Below, in pieces: positions 25,780 to 36,633 of a DNA stretch of 64,000 bases. Below the pieces are notes generated by a model that made no database searches, was not told where the DNA came from, and saw only the letters and a list, made by a program, of their open reading frames with translations. The stretch spans positions 1 to 64,000 of the forward strand of contig CAKRYY010000008.1 in the NCBI GenBank assembly GCA_934432885.1, in the 5' to 3' direction. Position numbers and translations under genes: made by a program. This stretch comes from an uncultured Lachnospiraceae bacterium (GTDB taxonomy: Bacteria; Bacillota; Clostridia; Lachnospirales; Lachnospiraceae). Numbering within the stretch: the first letter of the stretch is position 1; each line of letters opens with the position of its first letter.

Positions 25780-27630
25780 CTATTCTTCTGCAGCCTCTGT
25801 CTGTGCCTCCTCTGACTGTGTATCCTCTGTTTCTGATTCAGCCGTAGGCTCCACCGACTGTTCTGCTGCTGGAGTCTCTGCTACGATGGCATCACTGTTC
25901 TCGCTGGCATCGCTAATGCGGAATATCTCTGCCTGACGGGTCAGCTCGTCAATAACGCTTTGAACCTCCTGCATTGCTCTGAAGATTTCCTTCATGTCCT
26001 CAGCAAGCTCGTTTGTATTTTCCGCCACATTTCCGATGCCGGTTGCATTCTGCTCTACCGTATCTGCAATCGTCACATTAGAATCCACCACATCTTCCAT
26101 TTCCTGATTGATGCTCTGCGTTCCACCGGAAATCTTATCCATAATATCGGTCACCTTTGTTGCATCTTCAAGATACTGCGCACCGATATTTTCCATCTTA
26201 TCATAATCTGCCTTAACATTCTCATTTACGAACTTTAACAGCTTCGAAGCATTGTCAGACAGGGACGTAACACCCTTTACAACCTCTTTGGAAATTTCCT
26301 GAATATTGTTTGCCGTCGTCTTACTGCTGTCAGCAAGCTGACGGATTTCATCTGCAACAACTGCAAAGCCTCTTCCAGCCTCACCTGCTCTCGCCGCCTC
26401 AATCGACGCATTTAACGCCAGTAGATTCGTCTGTGCCGCAATGCCGAGAATTTCATCGGTCAGGCTTGTAATCTGGTTAATCTGTCTGCTGTCCTCAAGC
26501 GACTGCACCAGCGCCTTGTCAATCTCATCCATAACCGAAACGACAGATTGCTTGCTCTCACTCGCCAGCTGTTTTAAACCATCTGCCCTTTCCTGCATCT
26601 CGCCTGCAAAATGGAAGCCATCGTTTACGTCCTCCGTCACATTCTGTACAGTTTCCCTTGCTTCCTTTGCATGGCCAGTAACGACGGAAACCGTCGCCGT
26701 AACCTCTTCCATGCCTGCAGCGAGCTCCTCCATCGTACTGGAAGTATCATCTGCACTCTCCTGTGTCTTTTCTACACGTTCAAAAACATTCTTCTGTTCC
26801 TCAGAAATACGCAGACTGGAATCCCTGATATTCCGAATCAGATTTTCCAGAATCTCAAGGAACTGGTTGATGCCCTTTGTAAGGACTGCAATTTCGTCCT
26901 TTGTATGTACCGGAATACGTCTGCTGAGATCAGCATCCTCATCCTGAATAGACTTGATAATTTCCTGTAATTCCTTTGTCGCCTTGTTAATCGGCCTTAC
27001 AATCATCTGCTTGGATACAAAATAAATAATCACTGCCGCAACCAGCATTGCAATGCAGGTCAATACAATAACGCCGCTGCTTGCCGCTGTCGTCGCCTCA
27101 AGGCTTTTTTCACCCTTTGCAAATTCCTGAGAGGAATACTCCTTTAACTGTGAAATATAACCTTCCAGATTGCTGACGGATACACCCAGCGTATTATTGA
27201 TATAGATGGTCGCCATATCCTTTTTGCCGGATCCGCTGTTTTCAACGATGCTGTCAACTGTCTTCTGGAAAGCAGATACCTTTGCCTCAAAGGCCTGAAA
27301 TACTGTCTGGATTTCTGCATCGGAAATATGGGATTTGTACTCCTCCATACTGGTCTGCATTTCTGTCTTGACTTCCTGAAGCTGCTTTTCGTACGCCTCC
27401 ATAGAGGATGGTGCTGTACTCATCGTATGGCACAGAGTCAGTCTGTAAATCTCCTCATAATCCCTGCTGATAGTCTGAATCAGGTTTAAATCATTTACCT
27501 GCTGCTCTAAAAGATTACCGCTTTCCTGGCTGATTTTCCGGATATTGCTGCCCAGAATCTGCAATGCAACCAGACAGATTATTACTAATACTGCGATTAC
27601 TGAAAGAAACTTATACGCTATCTTTTTCAT
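25780..27630 (-). CDS. Methyl-accepting chemotaxis protein
   Basis: A 616-residue transmembrane receptor. I use the ATG at 27630; the GTG at 27642 lies in the likely ribosome site. A first membrane helix (residues about 4-26), a roughly 160-residue helical four-helix-bundle sensor domain, a second helix near residue 200, a HAMP segment, then the long signalling coiled coil with the invariant tip [41 protein letters not shown]. The C-terminus is an acidic Glu/Thr/Ala tail without a CheR-binding pentapeptide. No che or flagellar genes are in the window, so its pathway partners lie elsewhere. The ligand is unknown. Confidence 0.93.
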   Translation of the reverse strand: MKKIAYKFLSVIAVLVIICLVALQILGSNIRKISQESGNLLEQQVNDLNLIQTISRDYEEIYRLTLCHTMSTAPSSMEAYEKQLQEVKTEMQTSMEEYKSHISDAEIQTVFQAFEAKVSAFQKTVDSIVENSGSGKKDMATIYINNTLGVSVSNLEGYISQLKEYSSQEFAKGEKSLEATTAASSGVIVLTCIAMLVAAVIIYFVSKQMIVRPINKATKELQEIIKSIQDEDADLSRRIPVHTKDEIAVLTKGINQFLEILENLIRNIRDSSLRISEEQKNVFERVEKTQESADDTSSTMEELAAGMEEVTATVSVVTGHAKEARETVQNVTEDVNDGFHFAGEMQERADGLKQLASESKQSVVSVMDEIDKALVQSLEDSRQINQITSLTDEILGIAAQTNLLALNASIEAARAGEAGRGFAVVADEIRQLADSSKTTANNIQEISKEVVKGVTSLSDNASKLLKFVNENVKADYDKMENIGAQYLEDATKVTDIMDKISGGTQSINQEMEDVVDSNVTIADTVEQNATGIGNVAENTNELAEDMKEIFRAMQEVQSVIDELTRQAEIFRISDASENSDAIVAETPAAEQSVEPTAESETEDTQSEEAQTEAAEE

Positions 27631-27666
27631 TTGCCCCACCACCGTTATTTTTGTTCATTTGTATTT

Positions 27667-27695
27667 ATTTTAGTACAATCACACCTTTGTTTCAA
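27667..27695 (-). promoter_or_regulatory. Promoter of the chemoreceptor gene
   Basis: Leftward TTGAAA (27690-27695) and TAAAAT (27667-27672), 17 bases apart. The -35 box lies inside the last codons of mfd. Confidence 0.65.
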
Positions 27696-30600
27696 CCTTA
27701 TTTTCTGTTTTTTTAAGTAAAATCTCTGCCGTTTTCCGAATGACTTCTTCAGTCAATACAAGCAGCGCTTCTGCGTCTTTTTCAACCATTCCACATTTTT
27801 TGTACCGGCAGCGCAGGTACCCTCCCTTTGGGAAAAATTTCATCCTGCCATCAAAGCTCTTTAAAAGCTCTGGAATCCTTTCCACCAGAATCGGCGCTTT
27901 TTCCGTAAACGTCAGGGTCAGCGCTTCATTTTTTCCCTGTACCTCAGACAAATAAAGCTTATGTGCCTGCTGCCTTATCAGCGCAATACGCAGCAGATTT
28001 TCCACTGACTGCGGAATTTCACCAAAGCGGTCTAAGAGCTCATCCTTCATCTCCGTCCGCTCATTCTCATTTTCAATGCCTGCAATCCGTTTATAAATAT
28101 CCAGCTTCTGCGCCTCATTCATAATATAGGATGGCGGAATATACGCATCCACATCCAAATCCACATTGGTCGGAAATTCGATTTCCTCCTCTGCGCCCTT
28201 TAAGCGCTTTACTGCTTCATTGAGCATTTTGCAGTACAAATCATAGCCGACTGCCTCGATGTGTCCATGCTGCCGTCTGCCAAGCAGATTGCCCGCGCCC
28301 CTTATCTCCAAATCGCGCATCGCTATCTTAAAGCCGCTGCCAAGCTCCGTAAATTCCCGGATTGCCTGCAGACGCTTCTCTGCCGTCTCCTTAAGCATCT
28401 TATTCCGCTTGTACATGAGAAACGCATAGGCTGTCCGGTTGGAGCGTCCTACCCTGCCGCGAAGCTGATAGAGCTGGGAAAGTCCCATATTATCCGAATC
28501 ATGGATGATGATGGTGTTGACATTGGAAATATCCAGTCCTGTCTCGATAATCGTCGTCGAAACGAGAACGTCTATTTCTCCATCAATGAAATCATACATA
28601 ATCCGCTCCAGCTCATGCTCCTTCATCTGCCCGTGTGCAAAGGCAACATTTGCTTCCGGCACAAGCCCTGCGATCGATGCGGCAATATCAGCAATATTTC
28701 CAACACGGTTATATACATAATAAACCTGTCCGCCGCGTGCAAGCTCCCTGACAATGGCCTCCCGCACCATCTCGTCATTATATTCCATAACATACGTCTG
28801 AATCGGCACCCTCTCTCCCGGCGCCTCCTCAAGCACGCTCATGTCCCGGATACCGGAAAGGCTCATGTGAAGCGTTCTTGGAATCGGCGTCGCTGTCAGT
28901 GTCAGCACATCGACATTTTCCTTGAGCTTTTTAAGCTTCTCCTTATGCGTTACGCCAAAACGCTGCTCCTCGTCTACAATCAGCAGTCCGAGATCCTTAT
29001 AGCCGACATCACTTGACAAAACCCTGTGCGTGCCGATTACAATATCCACCAGTCCTTTTTTCAGGTCTGCGATTGTCTTTTTCTGTTCTGCCGCGCTGCG
29101 AAAACGGGACAGCAGCTCTACCCTTACCGGGAAATCCTTCATACGCTGCACAAAGGTATTATAATGCTGCTGCGCCAAAATAGTCGTCGGCACCAGAAAT
29201 ACCACCTGTTTTCCGCTCTGTACCGCCTTAAATGCGGCGCGGATTGCTATTTCTGTCTTACCATAGCCCACATCTCCGCAGATCAAGCGGTCCATAATCC
29301 TGCGGCTCTCCATATCCGCCTTTGTCGCATCGATTGCCGCGAGCTGGTCCTCTGTCTCCTCAAAGGGAAACATCTCTTCAAATTCTTTCTGCCATACCGT
29401 ATCCTTGTCAAAGGGAAATCCATTTTTTTCCATGCGGAGTGCATAAAGCTCTACCAGATCCTTTGCGACCTCATCTACCGCACCCTTGACCTTTGTTCTG
29501 GTACGGTTCCATTCCTGTGTTCCGAGCTTATTCAGCTTCGGCTGCTTGGCATCTGCAGAAGCATATTTCTGGATTACATCAAAGCCAGTTGCCAGAATAT
29601 ACAGATTTCCGCCGTCACGATACTCTATTTTCATATAATCCTTGACGACGTTTTCCACCTCAACCTTTTCGATACCGCGATAAATCCCCAGTCCATGACT
29701 CTCATGCACAACATAATCGCCAACATGCAGCTCTGTAAAATCATGGATTTTCTGCCCCTCATACTTTTTGCGTTTTTTCTTTTTCTTCTTATCTGCACCA
29801 AAAATATCGCTTTCCGAAAGAATTACATACTTCAGAAGCGGATATTCAAAGCCCTTTCTCACATAGCCGCAGCCAGTCATTACCTCGCCAGCCTCCGGCG
29901 CGCGCTCCGGGTCTTCGCTGTAAAAAGCGCTTAATTCCTGCTCTGCCAGATCCTTTGCCAGACGCCTTGCTCTCGTTCTGGAGGCAGAAAGCAAAAGTAC
30001 CCTGTAACCATTTTTCTTATACCGCTTCAAATCCTTTACCAGGGCTTCAAAGCTGTTATTATAGGGCGCTGTGGATCCAGCCGTTATAAAAAACTGCTCT
30101 TTGGTATCAAGAAGCACATCCTTCTGGCTGATTGCAGATAATAAGAGAACATGCCTTCCCGCAAGGCGGGCAGCCGTCTCCTGCGGCGTAGAAAGGAGCT
30201 TTGCCTGTCCGGGCAGTGCATATCCTTTCTGCAAACGCTGGCTCATGCTCTCCCGAAATTCCAGTGCCACCGCATCCGCATGCTCCTTTAAGCGCGCCGG
30301 TTCGTCCATAACAAAAAGCGTATTTTCACGGTCAAAAAAATCCAGAAAGGATACTGGATTTTGATAAAAATAGCGAATATAGCTGTCAAGATTTACACTG
30401 CTGCGGCTCTCAGAAAGCTGCTCCAAAAGCTCTGCCGTCTGCACCTTGATTCTATGTGCCTCCTCGGTGTTCATTGCCTCCCGCAGCGTTTTTTCCATCT
30501 GCTTTCCTTCTTTTTCAATTTTAGCAGCGCCTTTTTGTATATCCTCCTCAAAAAGTACCAGCTCCGTCGCCGGATAAATGGAAACGCTCGATAATTGTTC

Positions 30601-31236
30601 GATAGAACGCTGACTCTGTACGTCAAAACTGCGGATGGAATCCACCTCGTCGCCCCACAGCTCGATTCGATAGGGATTTTCCTCTGTCAAATCAAAAATA
30701 TCCAGAATTCCGCCGCGCATTGCAAACTGCCCCGGCTCCTCTACCTGATATACCTTTTCATAGCCTGTTGCAGTCAAAACCTCCGCAATCTGCTGATAAG
30801 GAAGCTCCTGCCCCTTACGAAGCGAAATCATGCCTCTCCTTAGCGCATCAATCGGCGCCTGATATGCCATCAGCGCATCAAAGGTCGTGACCATCGTTAC
30901 CGGAACGCCCTCCAGAATCCTGCGCAGCACCCTCATTCTCTCCATCGTAAGCCGGTTTCCCTGCACATCCGCCTGATAAAAAATCATATCCTTTGCAGGG
31001 TACAACACCGTATTCCTATCATACAGCTTATAATCCTCATAAATTTCCTTTGTCCGAATATCGCTGAAGGTCACGATTACTCTGTTCCGCAGCTTCTTCG
31101 AAAGTCCATATACCATGTGCATTTTCTGAGAATCCACACAGCCGCTGACGCTGATGCGTCCGCCGTCCTTCTGCAGTATTTCCTGCATCCGGGCAAATTC
31201 CCCCATCTCCCGAAAAGGCTCATCCAGTGCCCTCAT
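27679..31236 (-). CDS. mfd: Transcription-repair coupling factor
   Basis: This 1185-residue SF2 translocase pushes stalled RNA polymerase off DNA and recruits UvrA. The order is: UvrB-homology domain (residues about 1-340), a lysine-rich KKKKKKRKK stretch, the CarD-like RNA polymerase-binding domain ([17 protein letters not shown]), the helicase core with Walker [14 protein letters not shown] box (VDEEQRFG) and QLRGRVGRS, then the TRCF C-terminal domain with [12 protein letters not shown]. Length is typical. Its start codon overlaps the pth stop (ATGA), so the two are translationally coupled, as is common in Firmicutes. Confidence 0.96.
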   Translation of the reverse strand: MRALDEPFREMGEFARMQEILQKDGGRISVSGCVDSQKMHMVYGLSKKLRNRVIVTFSDIRTKEIYEDYKLYDRNTVLYPAKDMIFYQADVQGNRLTMERMRVLRRILEGVPVTMVTTFDALMAYQAPIDALRRGMISLRKGQELPYQQIAEVLTATGYEKVYQVEEPGQFAMRGGILDIFDLTEENPYRIELWGDEVDSIRSFDVQSQRSIEQLSSVSIYPATELVLFEEDIQKGAAKIEKEGKQMEKTLREAMNTEEAHRIKVQTAELLEQLSESRSSVNLDSYIRYFYQNPVSFLDFFDRENTLFVMDEPARLKEHADAVALEFRESMSQRLQKGYALPGQAKLLSTPQETAARLAGRHVLLLSAISQKDVLLDTKEQFFITAGSTAPYNNSFEALVKDLKRYKKNGYRVLLLSASRTRARRLAKDLAEQELSAFYSEDPERAPEAGEVMTGCGYVRKGFEYPLLKYVILSESDIFGADKKKKKKRKKYEGQKIHDFTELHVGDYVVHESHGLGIYRGIEKVEVENVVKDYMKIEYRDGGNLYILATGFDVIQKYASADAKQPKLNKLGTQEWNRTRTKVKGAVDEVAKDLVELYALRMEKNGFPFDKDTVWQKEFEEMFPFEETEDQLAAIDATKADMESRRIMDRLICGDVGYGKTEIAIRAAFKAVQSGKQVVFLVPTTILAQQHYNTFVQRMKDFPVRVELLSRFRSAAEQKKTIADLKKGLVDIVIGTHRVLSSDVGYKDLGLLIVDEEQRFGVTHKEKLKKLKENVDVLTLTATPIPRTLHMSLSGIRDMSVLEEAPGERVPIQTYVMEYNDEMVREAIVRELARGGQVYYVYNRVGNIADIAASIAGLVPEANVAFAHGQMKEHELERIMYDFIDGEIDVLVSTTIIETGLDISNVNTIIIHDSDNMGLSQLYQLRGRVGRSNRTAYAFLMYKRNKMLKETAEKRLQAIREFTELGSGFKIAMRDLEIRGAGNLLGRRQHGHIEAVGYDLYCKMLNEAVKRLKGAEEEIEFPTNVDLDVDAYIPPSYIMNEAQKLDIYKRIAGIENENERTEMKDELLDRFGEIPQSVENLLRIALIRQQAHKLYLSEVQGKNEALTLTFTEKAPILVERIPELLKSFDGRMKFFPKGGYLRCRYKKCGMVEKDAEALLVLTEEVIRKTAEILLKKTENKVETKV

Positions 31237-31838
31237 GCGTTTTCCTCCTGTTTCTTCTGTGCAGGCGTATCCCTGCGTGCATTAAACGCGTTCATCGCCG
31301 CTTCCACCTCTCCACGCAGCAAAAGATGCAGTGCTTCTTCTGCTGCTAATGCTCCTGCCTCAATCTCCTTGCGCTCGTCCTGTGTAAAATGTCCCAACAC
31401 ATAATCTGCCAGATCATAGCCCTGCGGCTTCTCTCCAACGCCAACCTTAATACGCAGAAAGGTATCATGTCCCAAATGCGCGATGATATTCTTGATTCCA
31501 TTGTGTCCACCCGCGCTTCCCTTCTTGCGGATACGAAGCCGTCCGACATCCATGCTGATGTCGTCATATATCACGATAAGCTCGTCCTTTTCTTCTATTT
31601 TATAGTAGTCTATCAATTCCCTGATGCTCTCGCCGCTTAAATTCATATAGGTCTGGGGCTTCGCTAAAATGACCCTCTGTCCTTCTATGATACCCTTTCC
31701 AATCAGCGCCTTATGCTTGCTTTCCAATATGGAAATTCCATTTTTCTCTGCTATTACATCTATGACCGAAAATCCGGTGTTATGCCTTGTTCCCTCATAT
31801 TTTCTGCCCGGATTTCCGAGCCCGGCAATCAAATACAT
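31233..31838 (-). CDS. pth: Peptidyl-tRNA hydrolase
   Basis: A 201-residue enzyme that frees tRNA from peptidyl-tRNA dropped by ribosomes. The N-terminal IAGLGNPGRKYEGTRHNTGF holds the conserved Asn (residue 9) and the catalytic His (residue 19). KPQTYMNLSGESI and IYDDISMDVGRLRIRKKGSAGGHNGIKNI hold the remaining active-site residues, including the conserved Asp. The C-terminus is slightly longer than usual and rich in Glu, Ala and Lys. It overlaps mfd by four bases. AGAGGA lies upstream of the ATG. Confidence 0.96.
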   Translation of the reverse strand: MYLIAGLGNPGRKYEGTRHNTGFSVIDVIAEKNGISILESKHKALIGKGIIEGQRVILAKPQTYMNLSGESIRELIDYYKIEEKDELIVIYDDISMDVGRLRIRKKGSAGGHNGIKNIIAHLGHDTFLRIKVGVGEKPQGYDLADYVLGHFTQDERKEIEAGALAAEEALHLLLRGEVEAAMNAFNARRDTPAQKKQEENA

Positions 31839-31900
31839 ACTAAAATTCCTCTTTTCCTGCTGTCGTTACAATAGAATTTTCCTATTGCATAAATATAACA

Positions 31901-31926
31901 AAGGAGCTGTCAAAAGACAACTCCTT
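31901..31926 (-). terminator. Terminator after spoVG
   Basis: Leftward AAGGAGTTG pairs with CAGCTCCTT around TCTTTTGA, five bases beyond the spoVG stop. The following T tract is interrupted, so strength is uncertain. Confidence 0.65.
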
Positions 31927-31931
31927 ACTGG

Positions 31932-32207
31932 CTACTCCTCTTCGTCTGTCTCTAAAAGCGCCTGCTCATAACGCTCCAAAATGATATTCTGCAGGCTCTC
32001 CCTCGTTGCCGAGGAAATCGGGTGAGCGATGTCGCGGTACTCTCCATCTGCCGCTTTTTTACTCGGCATGGCAATGAAAAGACCCTTATCGCCTTCTATT
32101 ACCTTGATGTCGTGAACGACAAACTCATTGTCAATCGTAATGGATACGATTGCTTTCATTCTGCCTTCCTTTGCAATCTTTCGAATCCGTACATCTGTTA
32201 CCCTCAT
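31932..32207 (-). CDS. spoVG: SpoVG regulatory protein
   Basis: A 91-residue small nucleic-acid-binding regulator. The family sequence is clear from [23 protein letters not shown] through [23 protein letters not shown] to [19 protein letters not shown]. In Bacillus it affects asymmetric septation; in other Firmicutes it binds DNA and RNA and affects virulence and envelope genes. Here it starts only 23 bases after glgD, in the same direction, so it is probably the last gene of a glgC-glgD-spoVG transcript. AGGCGGG lies before the ATG. Confidence 0.95.
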   Translation of the reverse strand: MRVTDVRIRKIAKEGRMKAIVSITIDNEFVVHDIKVIEGDKGLFIAMPSKKAADGEYRDIAHPISSATRESLQNIILERYEQALLETDEEE

Positions 32208-32230
32208 ATAACCCGCCTCCTAACGCAGCA

Positions 32231-33349
32231 TCAGAATCTGTATCTCATATTTTTTTCTATTACGATTTTGATTCCATCCTCTCCTTTATACGACGAATTT
32301 GCCGGAATTGTATCACGGCTTTCCACGATACAGTTTTCGATAGTAGTATTGTCTCCAATAAAGACGTCGTTTAAAATGATCGAATTTTTAATATGGCAGT
32401 TATTGCCGATAAATGCGCTCTTAAATACGATAGAGTCCTCCACCGTTCCGTTTACGATACAGCCGCTGGAAATCAGACTGTTTCTGACATTTGCGCCCGG
32501 ATTGTATTTTGCAGGTGGCAGGTCGTCCACCTTCGAATAAATATCCGGATACTCCTTAAAGAAGTAGTTGCGGATGTCCGGCTTTAAGAAATCCATATTT
32601 GTACGGAAATAATCGTCTACCGAAGCGATATTTCTCCAATAGCTCTTCATCTTATAGCCGTAAATCCGTTTCATATCCTTATAACGAATCAGAATATCCT
32701 TTACAAAATCATAGCGTTCTTCTTCGGCACACTTCTCGAGCAGCTCGATAAGCTGCCGTCTTCTGATAATATAGATACCACAGGAAACGGTACGGGATTT
32801 TGCCACAATCGGCTTCTCCTCAAATTCCTCAATCCTGCTTTCCTCATTCATGCGGATTGTGCCAAAACGCTCCAGTGCCATGCCTTCTTCCATATCCCGG
32901 CAGACAACGGTAATATCTGCTTTTTTCGCAATATGGTATTCCAGCACCTTATTGTAATCCATCTTATAGATGCAGTCGCCATTTGCAATAATCACATAAG
33001 GCTCATGGCTTTCCTTCAGGAAATCCAGATTCTGATAGATGGCATCTGCTGTTCCTCTGTACCAGTAGCTGTTGTCAGAGGTTACTACCGGTGTAAATAC
33101 AAAGATACCGCCCTGTTTTCTTCCGAAATCCCACCACTTTGAAGAACTTAAATGCTGGTTTAAGCTTCTTGCATTGTACTGTGTCAGTACCGCTACCTTC
33201 TGAATATGGGAGTTTGACATATTGCTGAGCGCAAAATCAATGCTCCTGTAACTTCCTGCAACCGGCATTGCCGCTACTGCCCGCTTTAAGGACAGTTCCT
33301 TCATCCGGTGATTGTTGCCGCCTGCCAGTATGATTCCAATCGCTCTCAT
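32231..33349 (-). CDS. glgD: GlgD, regulatory subunit-like glucose-1-phosphate adenylyltransferase
   Basis: A 372-residue paralogue of GlgC found in Firmicutes beside it. The nucleotidyltransferase fold is kept ([31 protein letters not shown], and C-terminal left-handed beta-helix repeats such as [20 protein letters not shown]). The N-terminal glycine-rich catalytic loop, however, is altered to [12 protein letters not shown] in place of GGxGxRL. Established work on Bacillus-type pairs shows GlgD stimulates GlgC while having little activity of its own. It overlaps glgC by four bases. Confidence 0.94.
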   Translation of the reverse strand: MRAIGIILAGGNNHRMKELSLKRAVAAMPVAGSYRSIDFALSNMSNSHIQKVAVLTQYNARSLNQHLSSSKWWDFGRKQGGIFVFTPVVTSDNSYWYRGTADAIYQNLDFLKESHEPYVIIANGDCIYKMDYNKVLEYHIAKKADITVVCRDMEEGMALERFGTIRMNEESRIEEFEEKPIVAKSRTVSCGIYIIRRRQLIELLEKCAEEERYDFVKDILIRYKDMKRIYGYKMKSYWRNIASVDDYFRTNMDFLKPDIRNYFFKEYPDIYSKVDDLPPAKYNPGANVRNSLISSGCIVNGTVEDSIVFKSAFIGNNCHIKNSIILNDVFIGDNTTIENCIVESRDTIPANSSYKGEDGIKIVIEKNMRYRF

Positions 33350-34620
33350 GCCTCGTCACCTGCCTTAATCAAAGTTTTTCCGCTTGCCAGCCAGCCGTCT
33401 TCAAAATCATCCTTTGTGGTCTTACCGAATACAACCGAGTTTTTCCCTACGCTGATATGGTCTGGAAGAATACTCTTTTCTCCGACAGTTACAAGCCCAT
33501 GATTATAGATATGCGGCGCTGTATCGTTCTCCACCTCTTCACCGGTTCCAAGCTTTACCTCATTGCCGATGATGACGTCCTCTGCAACGATTGCCTTCGT
33601 CAGCTCGCAATTCTTTCCGATTTCTGTCCGGTTCATAATGATGGAATCCCGCACTACCGTGCCCTCTCCAATCGTTACACCGCAGCCAATTACAGAATTA
33701 TATACCTGTCCAAGCACCGTCGTACCCTCGCCGATGATGCTCTTTTCTACGACGCTGTCGCCGGATATGTACTGCGGCGGAAGAATCTCGCTGCGCGTAT
33801 AGATTTTCCAGTATTCCTCATACAGATTGAACTCCGGAATGATGTCGATTAACTCCATATTGGCTTCCCAGTAGGAATTGAGCGTTCCGACATCCTTCCA
33901 GTATCCGTTAAATTCGTAAGCATAAAGCGGTGCACCATTCTGGTGGCAGTAAGGAATTACATGCTTGCCAAAGTCAAGCGCAGGCTGGTCTGCCATCGCA
34001 ATCAGCGCTTCCTTTAATGTTTTCCAGTTAAAGATATAGATACCCATAGAAGCCAGATTGCTTCTCGGATGCTCAGGCTTTTCTTCGAAATCCTGAATCT
34101 TTTTATTTTCATCGGTAATAACGATACCGAAACGCTTTGCTTCCTCAATCGGAACCGGCATCGCTGCAATCGTTACCTCCGCTCCGTTTGACTTATGGAA
34201 GTCAAGCATAACCTCATAATCCATCTTATAGATATGATCTCCGGAAAGAATCAGCACATAATCGGGATTATAGCTTTCCATGTAGTCGATATTCTGGTAA
34301 ATAGCATTTGCCGTACCGGTATACCACTCGCTGTTCTTACTCTTTTCATAAGGTGGCAGAACGGACACGCCGCCGATATTGCGGTCAAGGTCCCAGGGAA
34401 TACCAATTCCAATATGAGAATTAAGCCGAAGTGGCTGATACTGTGTCAGAACACCCACCGTATCTACTCCCGAATTGATGCAGTTGCTAAGCGGGAAATC
34501 AATGATTCTGTATTTGCCACCAAACGCCACTGCTGGTTTTGCAACCTTGGATGTCAGCACACCCAGTCTGCTTCCCTGGCCACCTGCCAGAAGCATAGCA
34601 ATCATTTCTTTCTTATACAT
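33346..34620 (-). CDS. glgC: Glucose-1-phosphate adenylyltransferase
   Basis: A 424-residue enzyme making ADP-glucose for glycogen synthesis. [33 protein letters not shown] is the nucleotide-binding and catalytic N-terminus. [40 protein letters not shown] and the beta-helix repeats complete the protein. Glycogen synthase and branching enzyme are not in the window, so the rest of the pathway is elsewhere. A clear promoter lies about 70 bases upstream. glgD overlaps its end. Confidence 0.95.
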   Translation of the reverse strand: MYKKEMIAMLLAGGQGSRLGVLTSKVAKPAVAFGGKYRIIDFPLSNCINSGVDTVGVLTQYQPLRLNSHIGIGIPWDLDRNIGGVSVLPPYEKSKNSEWYTGTANAIYQNIDYMESYNPDYVLILSGDHIYKMDYEVMLDFHKSNGAEVTIAAMPVPIEEAKRFGIVITDENKKIQDFEEKPEHPRSNLASMGIYIFNWKTLKEALIAMADQPALDFGKHVIPYCHQNGAPLYAYEFNGYWKDVGTLNSYWEANMELIDIIPEFNLYEEYWKIYTRSEILPPQYISGDSVVEKSIIGEGTTVLGQVYNSVIGCGVTIGEGTVVRDSIIMNRTEIGKNCELTKAIVAEDVIIGNEVKLGTGEEVENDTAPHIYNHGLVTVGEKSILPDHISVGKNSVVFGKTTKDDFEDGWLASGKTLIKAGDEA

Positions 34621-34687
34621 AGTGTCACTCCTTATAGCTCATTGGACTCTGGCTTTTTTCAATCATATCTCGCAGAGGTCTGTTGTC

Positions 34688-34716
34688 ATTATAGCATAGT
34701 TTCTTTTAAAAGTGAA
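34688..34716 (-). promoter_or_regulatory. Promoter of the glgC-glgD-spoVG unit
   Basis: Leftward TTCACT (34711-34716), 17 bases, TATAAT (34688-34693), with a TGC extension just before the -10. The remainder of 34717-34913 is very AT-rich with no gene. Confidence 0.7.
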
Positions 34717-34913
34717 TTCTTTTTACAATTTATATCTTTGATTTTGCCATTTTTATGTGTAATTTTTACAATATTTTGCATTTTTGTCTGTTTTTTTGTA
34801 TATTTTATACATTCGTTTCTTTTCCTTTTGTTTCTTCACTTTTCAAATTTTACAATTCCGTCATTTTCTGGATATTGACAGGAAACATTTAGGAAGAAAA
34901 TTGAAATTATCAT

Positions 34914-34941
34914 TTGTTTTTTCCTATCTTGTGCGTATAAT
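34914..34941 (+). promoter_or_regulatory. Promoter of murC
   Basis: TTGTTT (34914-34919), 16 bases, TATAAT (34936-34941), about 45 bases before the murC start. Confidence 0.55.
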
Positions 34942-34987
34942 ATTATATATGTGATTTTACTCATTATAAATAGGAAGAGGAACCTTT

Positions 34988-36367
34988 ATGTATCAGATAG
35001 ATTTCAGCAATCCCATTCATATTCACTTTATCGGAATCGGCGGCATCAGCATGAGCGGTCTTGCAGAGATTCTGCTTGCCGAAGGCTTTACCATTTCCGG
35101 CTCAGATATGCGCCACAGCGCTTTGACCGATATGCTGGAAGGAAAGGGTGTTCATATCTTTTACCGCCAGAGTGCAGAAAATTTGACAGATGATATAGAC
35201 CTTGTTGTTTATACCGCTGCTATCCACAAGGACAATCCGGAGTTTGCAGCCATCGCCCAAAAAGGACTTCCGTCTCTTACCAGAGCACAGCTTCTTGGAC
35301 AGATTATGCGCAATTACAAAATACCGATTGCCATCAGCGGCACACACGGCAAAACAACCACGACCTCTATGGTTTCCGAGATTCTTTTGCAGGCACAGGC
35401 AGACCCTACGCTTTCCATCGGTGGTATTCTCCGTTCCATCGGCGGCAATATCCGTGTCGGAAAATCCGATTATTTTGTAACAGAGGCCTGCGAATACACC
35501 AACAGCTTTTTAAGCTTCTTCCCTAAAATCGGACTGATTTTAAATGTAGAAGAGGACCATCTTGATTTCTTTCGGGATATTCATGAAATCCGTGCTTCCT
35601 TCCATAAATTCGCAGCTCTGCTGCCGGCAGATGGACTTTTGATTATCAACAAAGAAATCGAGGGGCTTGATGTTATCCTCGAAGGCTTAAGCTGCCGCGT
35701 CATTACCTATGGAAGCACACCGGACGCTGATTATTATTATACTGACCTGCAGTTTCATGAATCAGCACAGCCTACCTTCCTGCTGCATGATCTGGCAGGA
35801 AATACGCAGAGCATTTCCCTCTCCGTTCCAGGTGAGCACAATGTAAGCAACGCACTTGCTGCCATTGCTTTGGCAGATGCGCTTTTCATTGACCGTTCCT
35901 GCACAGTATCCGCACTGTCTGCTTTTCATGGCACAGACAGACGTTTTGAATACAAGGGCGTCATCGGCGGCGTAACCATTATCGACGATTATGCGCATCA
36001 TCCAACCGAAATCACCGCAACACTTCAGGCAGCCCAGAATTATCCGCATAAAACTCTGTGGTGCGTATTCCAGCCACATACCTATACCCGTACCAAAGCG
36101 TTCCTTCCCGAATTTGCAAAGGCGCTTTCCCTTGCCGACAAAGTTGTGCTTGCCGACATCTATGCCGCCCGTGAGACGGATACGCTCGGTATCAGTTCCC
36201 GTACTCTACAGGCGGAAATTGAAAAGCTCGGAAAAACCTGTTATTATTTTCCGTCCTTCGATGAAATTGAGAACTTTTTATTAGAAAATTGCACAGAGGG
36301 CGATTTGTTGATAACTATGGGAGCCGGAGACGTCGTAAAAATTGGCGAAAACCTGCTTGGGCTTTAG
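34988..36367 (+). CDS. murC: UDP-N-acetylmuramate--L-alanine ligase
   Basis: A 459-residue enzyme adding L-alanine to UDP-MurNAc, the first amino-acid step of peptidoglycan precursor synthesis. FIGIGGISMSGLAEIL near residue 14 binds the UDP sugar, SGTHGKTTTTSM at residues 117-128 is the P-loop, and LNVEEDHLDFF and DDYAHHPTEITATL are further Mur ligase signatures. AGGAGG-like sequence precedes the ATG. It is separated from murF and ddl by 30 kb but serves the same pathway. Its stop codon abuts the DnaA-box-like cluster. Confidence 0.96.
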   Translation: MYQIDFSNPIHIHFIGIGGISMSGLAEILLAEGFTISGSDMRHSALTDMLEGKGVHIFYRQSAENLTDDIDLVVYTAAIHKDNPEFAAIAQKGLPSLTRAQLLGQIMRNYKIPIAISGTHGKTTTTSMVSEILLQAQADPTLSIGGILRSIGGNIRVGKSDYFVTEACEYTNSFLSFFPKIGLILNVEEDHLDFFRDIHEIRASFHKFAALLPADGLLIINKEIEGLDVILEGLSCRVITYGSTPDADYYYTDLQFHESAQPTFLLHDLAGNTQSISLSVPGEHNVSNALAAIALADALFIDRSCTVSALSAFHGTDRRFEYKGVIGGVTIIDDYAHHPTEITATLQAAQNYPHKTLWCVFQPHTYTRTKAFLPEFAKALSLADKVVLADIYAARETDTLGISSRTLQAEIEKLGKTCYYFPSFDEIENFLLENCTEGDLLITMGAGDVVKIGENLLGL

Positions 36368-36518
36368 TTGTCCACATTATCCACATTTTGAATGACATTT
36401 TTTGTCCGTAAAAATGTGGATATTTTTACGCCTCGCCTTTCCCTGTTTTTACTATATATATGCGGGCTTTAACAGGATTTATGACAAGCTGTATTCCACA
36501 GTTTCCACAATGTCCACA
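36368..36518. promoter_or_regulatory. Cluster of DnaA-box-like 9-mers upstream of primosome genes
   Basis: TTGTCCACA (36368) directly abuts a perfect DnaA box TTATCCACA (36377). An inverted TGTGGATAT lies at 36415. TATTCCACA, GTTTCCACA and ATGTCCACA (36492, 36501, 36510) follow head to tail with exact 9-base periodicity. All share TCCACA. The following genes encode replication initiation proteins, so DnaA control of their transcription is a natural inference. Confidence 0.65.
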
Positions 36519-36565
36519 ATCCCCGCAAGTCCAGTGTTTTCAAGGCTTTTTGGCAAAATTACCTG

Positions 36566-36594
36566 TTTCATTTTTAAAAATGCTATGTTATAAT
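36566..36594 (+). promoter_or_regulatory. Putative promoter of the dnaB-dnaI operon
   Basis: TATAAT (36589-36594) with a weak TTTCAT (36566-36571) 17 bases upstream. It lies 40 bases before the start codon and just downstream of the 9-mer cluster. Confidence 0.5.
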
Positions 36595-36633
36595 TTCTTT
36601 GCTTTGAAGAATACATACGAATCAGGTGAAGAA

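Noticed and set aside
34875-34880. TTGACA as a -35 box for murC
   Set aside because: No -10 box lies at the right distance downstream; the TTGTTT/TATAAT pair is better placed.
36368-36518. Chromosomal replication origin
   Set aside because: There are DnaA-box-like sites but no dnaA, dnaN, gidA or rpmH neighbours and no obvious AT-rich unwinding element; operon control is the simpler reading.
36460-36633. N-terminal extension of the DnaD/DnaB-type protein
   Set aside because: The extension is Cys/Pro/Gln-rich, overlaps the 9-mer cluster and the promoter, and lacks a ribosome site.
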